This document shows positions 43,501-52,564 of a DNA stretch of 64,000 nucleotides, piece after piece. This DNA comes from Caecitellus pseudoparvulus (lineage: Eukaryota > Bigyra: Bicosoecida): assembly GCA_965644315.1 (NCBI GenBank), contig CBFFRQ010000200.1, positions 30,429 through 94,428 of the forward strand. Reading direction: 5' to 3'. The number at the start of each line of letters is the position of its first letter. Position 1 is the stretch's first letter. A model generated the notes under the pieces. That model was not told the DNA's origin. It worked only from the letters and a program-made list of their open reading frames with translations, and ran no database searches. The position numbers and the translations under genes were made by a program.

Positions 43501-46500
43501 CTGCTCGTCGCTGGCCCAGCTCTCAGGTGCTGGTGTGCCGGGCTCGTCCTCAGACTCAGGGCCTGTAAGTGCCTGGGGGACCCGGTCCAACGGCCCACCG
43601 TACGCCTGCGTCAGGACACGGTAGGCTGGCCGCCCCGTCATCCCAGTCGCCTCCTCGTACACCTCGTGGCGGTAGGCAATGGCCGCCAGGGAGACGTCGG
43701 GGAACTCCACTGTGTCCCGTACACCCCTCCCACCGCCGCTTCCGCCGTCTGTGTCCGAGTCCAGGTACCCGGCCCGGTGCCCAGAGCTGCCGGCAGATGC
43801 TTCATGGCTCCGGTGCACGAGCACCCCCTCACTGTCTCGGGCACTGGCTGCAGTGGCGTGCCCGCCTCCGCCGGAAATTGCCCCATCCCGTTCGGAGCTA
43901 CCGCCTCCCCCCGCCGCCTGCCCCGAGCGCGGTAGGATGTTTGAGGCGGGCCGTGCTGCGTGGCGCAGAGCTGCCGCATGTGGCAACACCAGGCGCCCCA
44001 CAGCGGCCCCCGCCCGCTTGTACCAGGCAAGGGTGCTGAGCAGCGCACTGGGCAACTCGTGCCCAGCTGGGGTCAGCCGTGGGGCATACAGCGACAGCAT
44101 GCGGGCAGAAGGTAGGGGGTGGAAGGAGCCGTCAGGCTGGCGCTGGCGGTGGATGAGCGCCCCTACGCCAGAGCACTGCAAACTGCCTCGAGTCTGGGCC
44201 GTGCACTGGGCAGCACGCTGTGTGAGCGTTGGATCCCCGCCCGAGCCTGGTTCGTTCCCCACTGCCCCTGACAAGGCCGCGCATGCCTCGGCAAGGCCGC
44301 GAACCAAGGGAGAAGTCGTGCTCCACGCTGCCTTGAAGGTTCCTCGAGCCAGCTCCTCCACTGACGAGGCTGCCGTGTGGGGCAGGTTCGTTGCTCGGCC
44401 GTCGCACAGCGGCCCAAAGAAAGACGCATGCAGCCAGTACGGACGGTGATACGCCTGCTTGCTGTGTAGGGCTGCAGCGAGCTCTTTCAGTGCCTCGCGG
44501 CCCAAGCGGCGGGCCATGGGCCCATGTGCCAGCTGGGAAGCAGCCAAAGGCGCTGCGCTGGCGTCGTGTTTCTGTTGCCCGAGAGGGTTGCGAGTAAACA
44601 CGAACAGGGGCGTGTGGTACAGGGGTGGTCGGGAGACGTTCACCAAGTCACACCCCACGCCTGCATCCATGATGCGCTGCTTGGTCAGTTGGGACAGGTG
44701 GAAGTCCACCTGGTAATGCCCGGCGCCTGGCGCGACCAGCACAATGTGCTGCCCGAAATTGTGCAGGCTGGGCGCGACGGTGCTGCGCGCAAACTCATTC
44801 AAGCACAGGTTCACAGCCTGCAAGAAGTTCCCTTCGTGACACGAGGACGGCACGCCCTGCCCAGAGAACCGCGCCGCATGAGCAAGCGCAGCTGCTTCTG
44901 CGTGCAGGCGGTCCACATCGGCCTTGCTCGCGCCAACCTGCCCCGGGTGCAGCACTGCCACGGGTGGACTGCAAACTGCGGCACCCAGAACATTTACAAT
45001 GGCAGCGGGTGGAAGCGATCCTAGCAAGCGCAGCAAGTCCACGTGTGCTTTCAAGCGCGCGAAAATCACCCGCCTCGTTGCCCGCCAACGCCGCGTGATG
45101 CCCCACTTGGCCTGCATGACGAAATGCCGCACAGCACGAACGAGGGGCGGCAGGAGGTCTCCCCAATCTGCCAGTGTGACATCTCGCAACACGACATGGT
45201 AGGAGTCTTCCTGCACTTGCCCCCGTGCGCCCAGCACAAGTGCTCGGTCGCCACGAATGACATCTGTGTACAAGTCCATGCCTGTCGTGCCAGGGGGCCC
45301 TGCTGCACCTTTGCCCTGTGGGCCCAGGGTGTGCATGAGTGCCATTGCCTTTGTGTGGGCTTCCGCGAGGTCGGGGGGCAGGTCAGGCGAGGGCGGCTGC
45401 GGCGAGCTCTGCACTGGTGCGGAGGGGAAGTGGGGCGGGATGCAGTGGGGCCACGAAGCGCTCGGCTCGGCCGAAGGGGCCTCCCCCACCCCTTCACGGT
45501 ACTGCGGCAGGCCCAGCCACTGGAGGAGGCCCACGTCGTAGTCGAAGAAGGTGCGGGAAAACACCACCACGGTAACGCTGTGAGACACTTTGTCGCCGTT
45601 CCAGCGCTGGGTCAGAGTGGCTAGGAAGCGCGAGAGAGCCTTCTCCACGAACAGCTCGCCGTCGTCGGCATAGTCCCACATCTCTCGGGACAGCTGCAGG
45701 GCAAGGATGATGTTGGCTGAGCGGGAGCGCAGTGCCACCTTCGTGCGGTGGTGGATGATGCCGGAGGTGAGGGGGGCAGAGTCACTGTCCCGGCCCCTGC
45801 CGGGCAAGTAGTGGCGCAGGGAGCGCACCTGGACCCTGGCACCCCCCACATTCAAGTTCTGCCCCACGTGCACACAGCGCCCTGCCAGCTGGGCCAGGAC
45901 TCGCCACACGCCAGCTCGAGAGATGAACTGGTCCCGAATGCTGACCTCCGCAAAGTCCGCCTGGAAGGCCGCCACATCCGCTGCCCGCACCACCACTGTC
46001 TGCCGAGATCGCAGGCCGTGCTTTTCGGCCACATGCTGGTCCAGGCTGAGAGCGAAGTTCCCGCGAGCTTTGCCATGCGCTGGGACGGTTGCGAGGCAGG
46101 CGGTGGATGGCGCGTACGCCTTGGCACAGGGGGCAGAGTCCAGGGCTGTCGGAACGGCTCGGATGTCCAGCAGATCCCCGGGCATGATGTGTGGGAATAC
46201 AGCTGGGTCCAGCACCAGCATGTCTTTGGAGAAGTCAGCCCCGTGTGTGATGAGCTCCACCTGCACAGGCCCAGTGAAGTGCGCCGCAACGCTGGGGACC
46301 GCGGGACTGTCCAGGGCAGTAGAAGAGGCACTGGTGGAGGCATCTACGGGGCTTTCAGTCTTCTTTGGTCGCCTACGAAGCCACGTGTTGCGAGGGCGAC
46401 GCCCTGCGCTGCCAGACCCTGCCGCTGGCTTGGTTGCGGATTTTGGTGCCTGCTTTGCAGGTGGGCTTGCGGCTGTGCTTGGGGTGCTCGATGAGCTACC

Positions 46501-46671
46501 CGCAGCCTTGGCCCGTTCTGGGATGGGTGATGAGGGTGGACCCTGTGTTGGGTCTTTCGCTTTGCTTGTCACCGCATCAGTCCCGGAGGAGGGGGCGGCG
46601 CCGGTGGCAGGGCGAGCTCGCTGGGCTGGCGCTGGGGCGGGCGCCGGCGCTTTGGAGGAGGACGTGCCCAT
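37564..46671 (-). CDS. IML1/DEPDC5-like GATOR1 subunit (TORC1 inhibitor), giant form
   Basis: Intronless 3035 aa, against about 1600 for human DEPDC5. GATOR1 is the Rag GTPase-activating complex that shuts off TORC1 when amino acids are scarce. N-terminal domain: LITHGADFSKDMLVLDP near residue 145 and SIRDQFISRAGVWRVL near 240. Next comes a vWA-like block, KVALRSRSANIILALQLSRE near 310 and SVTVVVFSRTFFD near 370. Further segments are ADWGDLLPPLVRAVRHF near 495, VSRPPLYHTPLFVFTRNP near 690 and PYWLHASFFGPL near 750. A low-complexity region of about 900 residues follows (roughly 850-1750), then QLEWAASANRRRW, LTEPAILPLTTSFVPTSADL and TGLNWNSIDTLLC, all IML1 hallmarks. I could not identify a clear DEP domain. 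The true ATG at 46671 gives MGTSSSK, a textbook N-myristoylation signal; the frame continues upstream only through a non-ATG start. Confidence 0.9.
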   Translation of the reverse strand: MGTSSSKAPAPAPAPAQRARPATGAAPSSGTDAVTSKAKDPTQGPPSSPIPERAKAAGSSSSTPSTAASPPAKQAPKSATKPAAGSGSAGRRPRNTWLRRRPKKTESPVDASTSASSTALDSPAVPSVAAHFTGPVQVELITHGADFSKDMLVLDPAVFPHIMPGDLLDIRAVPTALDSAPCAKAYAPSTACLATVPAHGKARGNFALSLDQHVAEKHGLRSRQTVVVRAADVAAFQADFAEVSIRDQFISRAGVWRVLAQLAGRCVHVGQNLNVGGARVQVRSLRHYLPGRGRDSDSAPLTSGIIHHRTKVALRSRSANIILALQLSREMWDYADDGELFVEKALSRFLATLTQRWNGDKVSHSVTVVVFSRTFFDYDVGLLQWLGLPQYREGVGEAPSAEPSASWPHCIPPHFPSAPVQSSPQPPSPDLPPDLAEAHTKAMALMHTLGPQGKGAAGPPGTTGMDLYTDVIRGDRALVLGARGQVQEDSYHVVLRDVTLADWGDLLPPLVRAVRHFVMQAKWGITRRWRATRRVIFARLKAHVDLLRLLGSLPPAAIVNVLGAAVCSPPVAVLHPGQVGASKADVDRLHAEAAALAHAARFSGQGVPSSCHEGNFLQAVNLCLNEFARSTVAPSLHNFGQHIVLVAPGAGHYQVDFHLSQLTKQRIMDAGVGCDLVNVSRPPLYHTPLFVFTRNPLGQQKHDASAAPLAASQLAHGPMARRLGREALKELAAALHSKQAYHRPYWLHASFFGPLCDGRATNLPHTAASSVEELARGTFKAAWSTTSPLVRGLAEACAALSGAVGNEPGSGGDPTLTQRAAQCTAQTRGSLQCSGVGALIHRQRQPDGSFHPLPSARMLSLYAPRLTPAGHELPSALLSTLAWYKRAGAAVGRLVLPHAAALRHAARPASNILPRSGQAAGGGGSSERDGAISGGGGHATAASARDSEGVLVHRSHEASAGSSGHRAGYLDSDTDGGSGGGRGVRDTVEFPDVSLAAIAYRHEVYEEATGMTGRPAYRVLTQAYGGPLDRVPQALTGPESEDEPGTPAPESWASDEQEGSERAGCVPGTQEPGQGPDSPRPAGLPDVPPGEVTPIAGCAAAPGSVGAVEEETHVGPEGLRGADLGAVVIGVAAAQDAISGSVQNSQLAVAVLSHSGVAYQGLGPVPGGWGGGSTAGSRSVITRGRAGKKPSGTSASALGAPSTSSCSGGSLARAGGGGPSTWLSADGSESALAGPNLPHSSSGGGWSADSADGIAPRLGKVGNSGGGFVVAEGRMVGLPPSCPPPGIPSHSDLAPWNRLLQQLVATAPPADTRALSRSASTAGPPATPRAPSPTAVVRACQAHDRALFERRGSHSALRPVPAAYPASAAVSLPASRVGSGAGLPTLVGSLGSSGSVAGEAGDANAMHVSVSQAGLALGEGGLPTDPSATRLSSNVSQASLSSSLWLPASVAQGRRGLLRASSTGALPDQSSLPGKSRLGQEAHRAVVRPQRSPYLRSFTEQQAAAAGRGLPSSLPRTDLGLPHLSSAGQGGGPRVLEAATPLALTMYHGPAPGSSPVFGVGLEEPEGGGALEGEGTGADGGGAGPSPSNEGASSPPPTPEDLAQATAVTGPTRIEQRPRQDISRARTAFLSAASPALASQRPPRRLRSGSAVTQSGGRMRSPLMGSMSAGLPPRSGSATIAGTGGDLALPPSRSGKGVAFRSGSGLRVVQESRQASSSGEVPSSLPTGVLLTALGNRPPSSIGPGAGVTTSAGLMARSRSTQGWRQPRRGAPSTPRESGRLPPALNTLTTERAARARAGSGRDSEGAADGGVALRLPTFGRGGEEAAGLGGEDGEEAFDPLFEREVEAVRTFLSQFVVNPFRRRRTQLEWAASANRRRWTHALAERPPTAASAASEVSLHPFTARGLDPSGDAAVFDPWEASCGALAPPWRSLTEPAILPLTTSFVPTSADLQNNFSESNYTLTPPLDPSAQTVRELLEAAASGKKADSAASATAGATRGASSASTSGTFRRKTGRWGGLGRQSRSKGPTAPPPNRTTDLSPAAQRLLDLRGRGDGLLWGPGSMPSLLADGQARCVDVPAAHMAVVRSMVELRLACDFQFVTPEEVALVGKGSPLLGRRGAEEGDSGMARLINIGAESGGGGASVPLYHLTLGHAIHVIVYNLNTSSVEVRTFYRKWGWRSTADWTQRAAGTVASLALPRTRPPPKAPPSPSHSSSATSSSAPPAPAAEVGVDAVTHSFMVWSAGARSFQPRRAAFRPSGLGGDPATAAVGTASASTSATGLNWNSIDTLLCSASQRLGSERGLKSCTLHWVLVPSRSQPAAVPPPGLARGASAPPTLQGVVQQGQAPAGVAAVGGSSGAGGGSGRDLLSPCSPALTSSNSAGTVSTCGLVTVDVAALWAYLVDGATSLVVEERSVGGGGSGGGGGGAVSPAPHGSSSGRRRIRTPERSGERPPRAWRRTEALGKFRFRGMILDAGTDVPWHSIEAQRAVVRLSLPLRTKWSSDGEGGDETPLWHPGTFPAPISDMFNWIEVSFPATYRQGHAFRVSVHWVAAWPQAVQGWLDGLTRKARQAGMLAVPAPATPLHVGTGADPAPSPDTPSHVLLPCPRGLPPVLPPPTPLAKAITWRTPSISACLPWAVVLSAGGGTLGPQHAAPPALQALARACGQAPAEAMAKPQVQNALTEGSAVPLADIAARAVLGLGQGLLARRPVGGAGPASHGHASLRPWVAAVQIPLHVTPPPDLSLALALLPGDLARKASSGALSHFDTLESLAARVQHDPTARTALLLASQDVWAWLRPWWCASSAGPSRLQLKLERFAVEACCYLPDTLLPRGRSTSRLFRSAASPPRTRPGDVGLLESKAESPASEASAGGSPAASPPQSKEGETAEESLDARPHPPDLRLPHPKQYEEGWSRSYVQGAYTHSPKAGLPGVAVPNGAWVLHFSQAGVRWSPAATRDSAVNALLASPANHQAHHQGKGQSGSAHPHAALLDHAPADPATANVALVADHAVALSVAFEMAADILSLVFAAIKPSG

Positions 46672-47336
46672 TGCAACAGTTGCGGGCACGTCGGCGGGGC
46701 ACCAGTTCGAAACCGAACACGGCAGTGCCCCTGGTCGGTGTGTCTGCGTGCCTCGCGCAGAAAGTCTCGAAGACGGAGCTCCTCTGTCCTACCGCCGGAG
46801 GCAACTCCAAAAAGATTGAGCAGCAAAGGCAAACTACACTTGGCCTGTGCCTACCTGGGAGAGAGTGGAGATGCCTCTGCCTCCAGGGTCTAGTTGGGGC
46901 GAGGGTTTTGCGTTTCTGCTGGGTTTGTGGAGAGTATTTGGCGTTGTGGAGGTGAACTTTGCAGTGGCACTGTAGCCTGAACGCAAGCCAGGTGGCGGGA
47001 TCCTCGTCAAAAACTCACAACGTAACCCTCACCATATAACCAAGTGTGGGTCCTTGCGTGACGAGTTGCGATTCCAACCAGCTCCAAGCGCGGTTCCAAC
47101 GCCAGTGCTTCGCACATCACCACGTAATCACGTTCACACACGTTGCTGGTATGGCGGCAGCGCAACGCCTTGGCAAGCCCCAAGGCGCGGGGCAAGTTCA
47201 CGAAGAACGGGCATGCTTGGCTTTAGTCAAAGTGTTACCCTTCTTGGACGCTTTTTCCTTGTGCCAGGGTGAGGCCAAGCTTTCAGAAGGCGTGTCCGGT
47301 TGCTGGGCTCAAAATCCGCATCCTGCGCTCGCAGCC
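46672..47336. other. Divergent intergenic gap, no gene recognised
   Basis: About 665 bases between the divergent starts of IML1 and the unknown gene at 47337. An in-frame ATG at 47151 could extend that gene. The stretch 46800-47120 is comparatively AT-rich for this window. No conserved ORF, tRNA or repeat was seen. Confidence 0.4.
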
Positions 47337-48296
47337 ATGTCCACGTGCAGGGGGGCTTTCACGGCTGCTGCTGCTGGACCCCTTTGGCGTGTGCTTCTAG
47401 AGACTGTGTTCCACGTGCAGCCCAAGCCCCGTCGATCCCTCGCCACTGCCGCGCGGCATCGACAGGGCACTTCTCAAGACGCTGCCCATGGCCCTCCTGA
47501 CGTCACTGCGCCAGGCGTCGCCGTCCGTTCAACACTGTACGATGCACGGGAATGGGGACGGTTCCGGACATGGTATCGACGGGGGGCCTTGCCGGTGATT
47601 CCCCTTGCAGGCTCCCTCCCCTTCACAGTTGCAAGCTTGCCCCGGCGGCCTCTCCTCGCACCCATCCTTCCCCGCTCCACCCTGCCAAGTGACCCAGGCA
47701 AGGACCCCCCGGCCGACACAGGGGAGGACCTTGCCTTGTACTCGCCATGGAGGGCCCCTGGGCTGCAGCTCTCCTTCGGAGTGCACCACAAGGAGGACTG
47801 TTCGCTACACGGCCCTCCTGGCGGCGGGCTGCAGACCCTTCGCCTGCGATTCATCGCACAGAACATGCACCCAACGGCACGATACGCAGTGGATGTCTCT
47901 GCCTGTCGCTTGGTGCCAGTGTCAGGTGCTGGCGAGGAGCAGGAAGGCGAGCTGCAAGCGGTGGAGTGGCGGTCGCCGTCTGCCACTGCGCCGAAGCTAG
48001 AGGCGCCCGCGTCGCACCAGCCCACAGCCGATGCGGACAGTGTGTGCCTTGGCTATGGGCAAAGTGCATCTGGTATCATTGGCTTCCGCTTTCCGGCAGG
48101 GACTGTGGAACCCGCAGCTCTGGAGCGTTGCAAAGGGTTGCTCGTCCCGGTCGCAGAGTCACCAGCTACACCCCATCAGGTTGCTGATTGGCAGCCAGTG
48201 AGCGTGCCATTTATCGCTGGTGATGCAGTGTGGAAACACTACACGTACATGCCAGGCGGCTGTTTGACTCTGGGCGCGCCGAGTGATCTGGTGTAG
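47337..48296 (+). CDS. Hypothetical protein, possibly mitochondrial
   Basis: Intronless, 319 aa from the chosen ATG. No family recognised. The first 40 residues are rich in Arg, Ala and Leu with almost no acidic residues and end near PRRSLATAARHR, resembling a mitochondrial presequence; this favours 47337 over the in-frame ATG at 47151. The body (about 130-319) looks globular with mixed beta-type sequence, including GLQLSFGVHHKEDC, LRLRFIAQNMHPTARYAVD and a C-terminal WKHYTYMPGGCLTLG. The latter faintly recalls ApaG/beta-sandwich domains, but I do not claim that. No membrane helix. Coding status rests on the long frame in consistent GC context and the structured composition. Confidence 0.6.
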   Translation: MSTCRGAFTAAAAGPLWRVLLETVFHVQPKPRRSLATAARHRQGTSQDAAHGPPDVTAPGVAVRSTLYDAREWGRFRTWYRRGALPVIPLAGSLPFTVASLPRRPLLAPILPRSTLPSDPGKDPPADTGEDLALYSPWRAPGLQLSFGVHHKEDCSLHGPPGGGLQTLRLRFIAQNMHPTARYAVDVSACRLVPVSGAGEEQEGELQAVEWRSPSATAPKLEAPASHQPTADADSVCLGYGQSASGIIGFRFPAGTVEPAALERCKGLLVPVAESPATPHQVADWQPVSVPFIAGDAVWKHYTYMPGGCLTLGAPSDLV

Positions 48297-48530
48297 TGGG
48301 TAAGGTTGGCCGGGCAGCGCCAGTCTGCACCGCAGCCCATAATTCAAACGTGCGAGGGTTTGCCTGCAAGGTGATGTGCCTGCAACTCAATTCAATGCAG
48401 GGATCGCTGGTTGTGTGGGCAGTTTGACTCGAGCGTGCCTGCTGGCCGGCCTGCGCGGAAATTGACTGGCTACCCAACGCCAGCCATTCTCAGCCGAGCT
48501 TTGAAGTTGCGCGCAGAGCGAGAAGCGGCC

Positions 48531-51500
48531 ATGAGCAGCACCCTTGAGCAGAAGATTGAAGCAGCCATTGCTGCTGTCGGTGCCGCGACTTCTGCCGCAC
48601 AGCCCCGTGGGGCTCCCCGAAGCAGAGGAGCTGGCGAGGTGAGCCACGCGCTGCTGCTGCAGCAACGCGTCGCTGCAGCATTTGCACTGCTTTCTGTCTG
48701 CAGGTGGATGTGGCAGGGGCGCAAGGGGTGCCTTCCACCGTTGGAAGTGGGGGAGCAGGCCATGTCGATGAAGCTGACAGCTCGCCAGGTGCGCTCGGGC
48801 TTCAGCCCGCTGTGAGCTTGTCACCAGCTTCCATGACTGAGACCAGCGAGGAATCCCTGCCCACAAGCTTGGACGATGATGACGAGGATGTTGCTGCTGC
48901 GCCGCCAGCAACTGGTGTGGGGAGGCATGCGTTTCCAGTGGCCCCCCATGGTGCGCTTCCGCTGCATGGTGGTGGTGCCGGTTCGCTGCAGCACCCACCA
49001 GCTGCTGCGTCGGCTCGCCTTACTGATCGGCTGGTTGATGATGGGGAGCTGCTGTTGAGCGGGCCTGAAGCAGTGCTGAGTCCCAGCAGTGCTGGGCGGG
49101 CCCAGGGAGTTGCAGGTGCGAGCGCGGAAGTCACAACAGGCCGGGCATCAAATCCCGCACCTCGGCGAGGGGGCCGCATTGTAAAGCCGGGGCAAGACAG
49201 CCAGTCAATGCCGTCCAGTACTGCTTTGGTTGCGCGTGCAGGCACGAAAGTCACCCCTGGCCGCCGTCGAAAGCCCTTGGCGCCGAAAAAGGTGACCCAG
49301 GTGGTGGCGCCTGCAGTTGCCGACAAGGGCACGCACAACACCGACCTCCGCCGAGCGCTGTCCATCTCACGGCGTGCGGGGAAGGTCATTCCAGATGCGC
49401 CGCCGCCTGCGTCAGACTGGGGTGGCTGGGACTTCAACGGCCCCGCCCGGCCGCCGTCCCCTCGTCGTGCGCGGGAGGCTGAGCGGCGCGCCGAATCAGC
49501 CATCGTGGCCATGCAAGCGCAGGCTCGGAAGCAGCAGCGCTTGACAGGGCAGTCGCTGGAAAGCAGTGTCAACAGGCTGTACTCAGGCAGCCGCGCCTCC
49601 TCCGCCCGCCGATCGCCTGCCAAACCTGCCGAGGAGGCCGAGCTCACGTTTTCACCCCGCATAACAGCCCGTGCCCGGGCCCTTGGTCGGCGCCGGGTCG
49701 CCCAAGAAGGCAGCCCTGGCCGTGCGCAGTCCGTGGACACGGCGGCATCTCAGCGCAGGCGTGCCGAGGCGCTGCACGCTGAGGCTGCACGGTCCAAGGC
49801 GCGGCGGGCGGCGCGTGCCGCAGCTCTGCAGAAGGAGCAGTGCACCTTCCAGCCAGTGCTGAGCGCCCGCAGCCAGCGCTTGGCTCGAGCCAAGTCCGCT
49901 GAACCTCAGCAGCGGGGCGGCAGCATAGCAGCAGGCCAGCGTCTGTTCGAGTCGGCCACGCGGCAGCAGGCGAGGCTTGCTGCTGAGCGGGCCGCGAAGG
50001 AGGCACACCCACCAGGGGCAACGTTCTCACCGCGCCTGAACAGACCTCGCAGTGCCTCGCGCGGCTCCACTGGGACACCTGCAGCCCGCAGGCCGCTGTA
50101 CGACGCTGAAGGACTGGCTGCAGCGGAAGCGAAGCTGGCCGCACTGCGGCAGCAGCTGGCGACACAGGGCTGCACCTTCTCACCCAGCACCAACCACAAC
50201 TCCAAGTTCAAGGATAGGGGCCGCGTGGCAGTGCCTCGACAGCGCTCTCTGAGCAGCACGGGTCACAGCCGCAGCAGCAGCGCGTCACGGCGCGAGCCTG
50301 GGGACTTGCCTGTGGGAGAGCGGCTGTACGAGGCTGCGAAAGCCAAAGCTGCCCATTTGGCTGCGAAAGTCGAAGCCAAACGCGAGGCTGAGGAGCGAAG
50401 CACCCCTTTCACGCCCCAGGTGGACAAGAGGTCTGCCGTGCTCGCACGCAGGCATCGGGCGCGGCAGTCACACAGCATCGCTGCGGCACTGGAAGGCTCA
50501 GCACTTGCGCCGCGTGCCCAGTTAGTGACCAATCCTGGCGACACTTCACGTCAGCCCATCACTGTGGTGCAAGGCTGCGGGGACCAGGAGGGTGCAGCCG
50601 GCGAGAAAGCGCAGCCTGACGGCGTGGTACTGCACATTCCCGACGGCGGCGTCAGCCTCGGGAGCGGCGCTACAGTCGTCGCCGCTTCGGGTCACCTGGA
50701 GCAGAAGAGTGCCACGTCTGACGCAGACAGCCGGGCTGCACCACCGCCGGCGCAGCTGTCCAAGTCTGCCGCCACAGCACACCGCCTGTACGCTGAGGCA
50801 TGGGTGGTGGCTGCCAAGCGTACTGAGGCCCAGGCTGCAGCCCAGGAGGCTGAGGAGGCGCAGTGCACGTTCCAGCCTCGCACACTGGCGTCTTCCGCGA
50901 AGCTGGTGTCAGGGCGCTCTGAGGATGGGCAGGCAGTGTGGCAGCGCCTGCACAGGCAGAAGCCCAACCACGACGAAGCCATGCGGCAGGCTGCGGCGGC
51001 CAGGGAGGCTGCCGAGGAAGCGCAGTGCACGTTCCAGCCACAACTGCCCCCCACATCGTTCGCTCGACGGGTGCATGGTGACACCAAGGCTGTCGCAGGC
51101 AATGTTGTGGAGCGCTTGTACACGCCAGTCAAAGCCTCACCCCCACCGCCCAAGCCTCGCTCTGCCGCTTCCCCCGAGACGTTCGACCGTCTGCACCGCG
51201 GCCAGCGGTGGCAATCTAGTGACCACTCAGCGCGGAGCATGCATGAGCGCTCGCCACGGGGAAGAGCCGCTCCCATTTTGGATCAGCCAAGTCCAAGCGT
51301 TGGCCACCCACGTTCGAGCCTTGCCTTCCACTCCAACCCTGCTTCACCCACCCGACGTGCGAAGCATCGAACGGCACGTCCTGCTGCGAATCCACCGCCG
51401 CCTCCTTCTACGAAACTCGAGGATGGCGTGGGTGAGCAGGGCAGTGTGCAGGGCGAGGGTGGCGTGCCTGAGCAGGGCAGTGTGCAGGGCGAGGATGGCG

Positions 51501-52549
51501 TGCCTGAGCAGGGCAGTGTGCAGGGCGAGGGTGGCGTGGGTGAGCAGGGCAGTGTGCAGGGCGAGGATGGCGTGCCTGAGCAGGGCAGTGTGCAGGGCGA
51601 GGGTGGCGTGCCTGAGCAGGGCAGTGTGCAGGGCGAGGATGGCGTGCCTGAGCAGGGCAGTGTGCAGGGCGAGGGTGGCGTGCCTGAGCAGGGCAGTGTG
51701 CAGGGCGAGGATGGCGTGCCTGAGCAGGGCAGTGTGCAGGGCGAGGATGGTGTGGGTGAGCAGGGCAGTGTGCAGGGCGAGGATGGCGTGGGTGAGCAGG
51801 GCAGTGTGCAGGGCGAGGATGGCGTGGGTGAGCAGGGCAGTGTGCAGGGCGAGGACGGCGTGCCTGAGCAGGGCAGTGTGCAGGGCGAGGATGGTGTGGG
51901 TGAGCAGGGCAGTGTGCAGGGCGAGGATGGTGTGCCTGAGCAGGGCAGTGTGCAGGGCGAGGATGGTGTGGGTGAGCAGGGCAGTGTGCAGGGCGAGGAT
52001 GGTGTGGGTGAGCAGGGCAGTGTGCAGGGCGAGGATGGCGTGCCTGAGCAGGGCAGTGTGCAGGGCGAGGGTGGCGTGGGTGAGCAGGGCAGTGTGCAGG
52101 GCGAGGATGGCGTGCCTGAGCAGGGCAGTGTGCAGGGCGAGGATGGAGCAGCTTCTGACGACAGCAGCTCGGTCTTATCTGCTGCAAGCAGCAGCAGTGC
52201 TGGCAGCATGACTGCAGACATGCTTGACCGCATCGCAGCTGCATTGAACCCAGAGGCCCATGCGCCGTCTTCTGAGCCTGCTGTATTTGAGACTCAAGCC
52301 ACAGCTGCCGAGGCAGAGGCTGCTGGTCCCATCAGCTCGGACGCCTCCTTCGCCAAAGCGCCAAGTGCGGTTGACGAGGAGCCTCGTGCAGCAGACAGTG
52401 CCACCGAGGGTACCCTTCTTGCAAGTGGAGCTGCATTGGGGGAGCCTTCGTCCACTTCTCAACCCGACAGGGAGCCTAGTCCAGTCCATGGCAGAGAATC
52501 TTCACAAGAGTCAATTGAGGACTTTGCGGTCTTGGACGGTGCAAAATGA
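48531..52549 (+). CDS. CTFxP-motif repeat protein with a large coding minisatellite, putative cytoskeletal/ciliary
   Basis: Exons 48531-48638 and 48704-52549 give 1317 aa; the second exon has no usable ATG at its start, which supports the splice. The body contains about seven copies of a short motif, T-F-x-P within a basic context: LTFSPRITARARALG, EQCTFQPVLSARSQRLA, ATFSPRLNRPRSAS, GCTFSPSTNHNSK, TPFTPQVDKRSAVLARR, AQCTFQPRTLASSAKL and AQCTFQPQLPP. Each is preceded by an Ala/Glu/Lys-rich helix with a RLY or RL element. Similar CTFxP repeats are common in uncharacterised alveolate and stramenopile proteins, some of them flagellar or cytoskeletal. Residues of 51425-52144 form 20 exact-length 12-residue repeats. 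The C-terminus is Ser/Ala/Glu-rich. No enzyme domain is seen; intracellular and largely disordered is the best description. Confidence 0.75.
51425..52144 (+). repeat. Coding minisatellite, 20 tandem 36-bp units
   Basis: Twenty uninterrupted units, each exactly 36 bases (12 codons), encode G-V-(G/P)-E-Q-G-S-V-Q-G-E-(D/G). Units differ mainly at two places: GGG-TGAGC versus CCT-GAGC (Gly/Pro at position 3) and GAT/GAC versus GGT (Asp/Gly at position 12), with a few synonymous changes (GGC/GGT). Variants are interspersed rather than blocked, indicating repeated unequal exchange or gene conversion. Because the unit is a multiple of three, several other frames are also open across the array. Confidence 0.97.
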
Positions 52550-52564
52550 CGGTCAGGGGACTGT

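Noticed and set aside
48280-48370. tRNA-like stretch with a D-arm-like GGTGTAGTGGG
   Set aside because: No matching acceptor stem and no proper T-arm (GGTTCRA) at the right distance.
51425-52144. Possible CRISPR array
   Set aside because: There are no unique spacers; units are directly abutting and code in frame, in a eukaryotic gene.
50592-52211. A 539-codon alternative plus-strand frame rich in VCRAR repeats
   Set aside because: It is the +1 reading of the CTFxP gene and its 36-bp minisatellite; openness follows from the unit being a multiple of three.
51408-52244. Minus-strand Pro/His/Cys-rich repeat frames
   Set aside because: Reverse readings of the minisatellite; no start context, splice support or neighbouring non-repeat domain.
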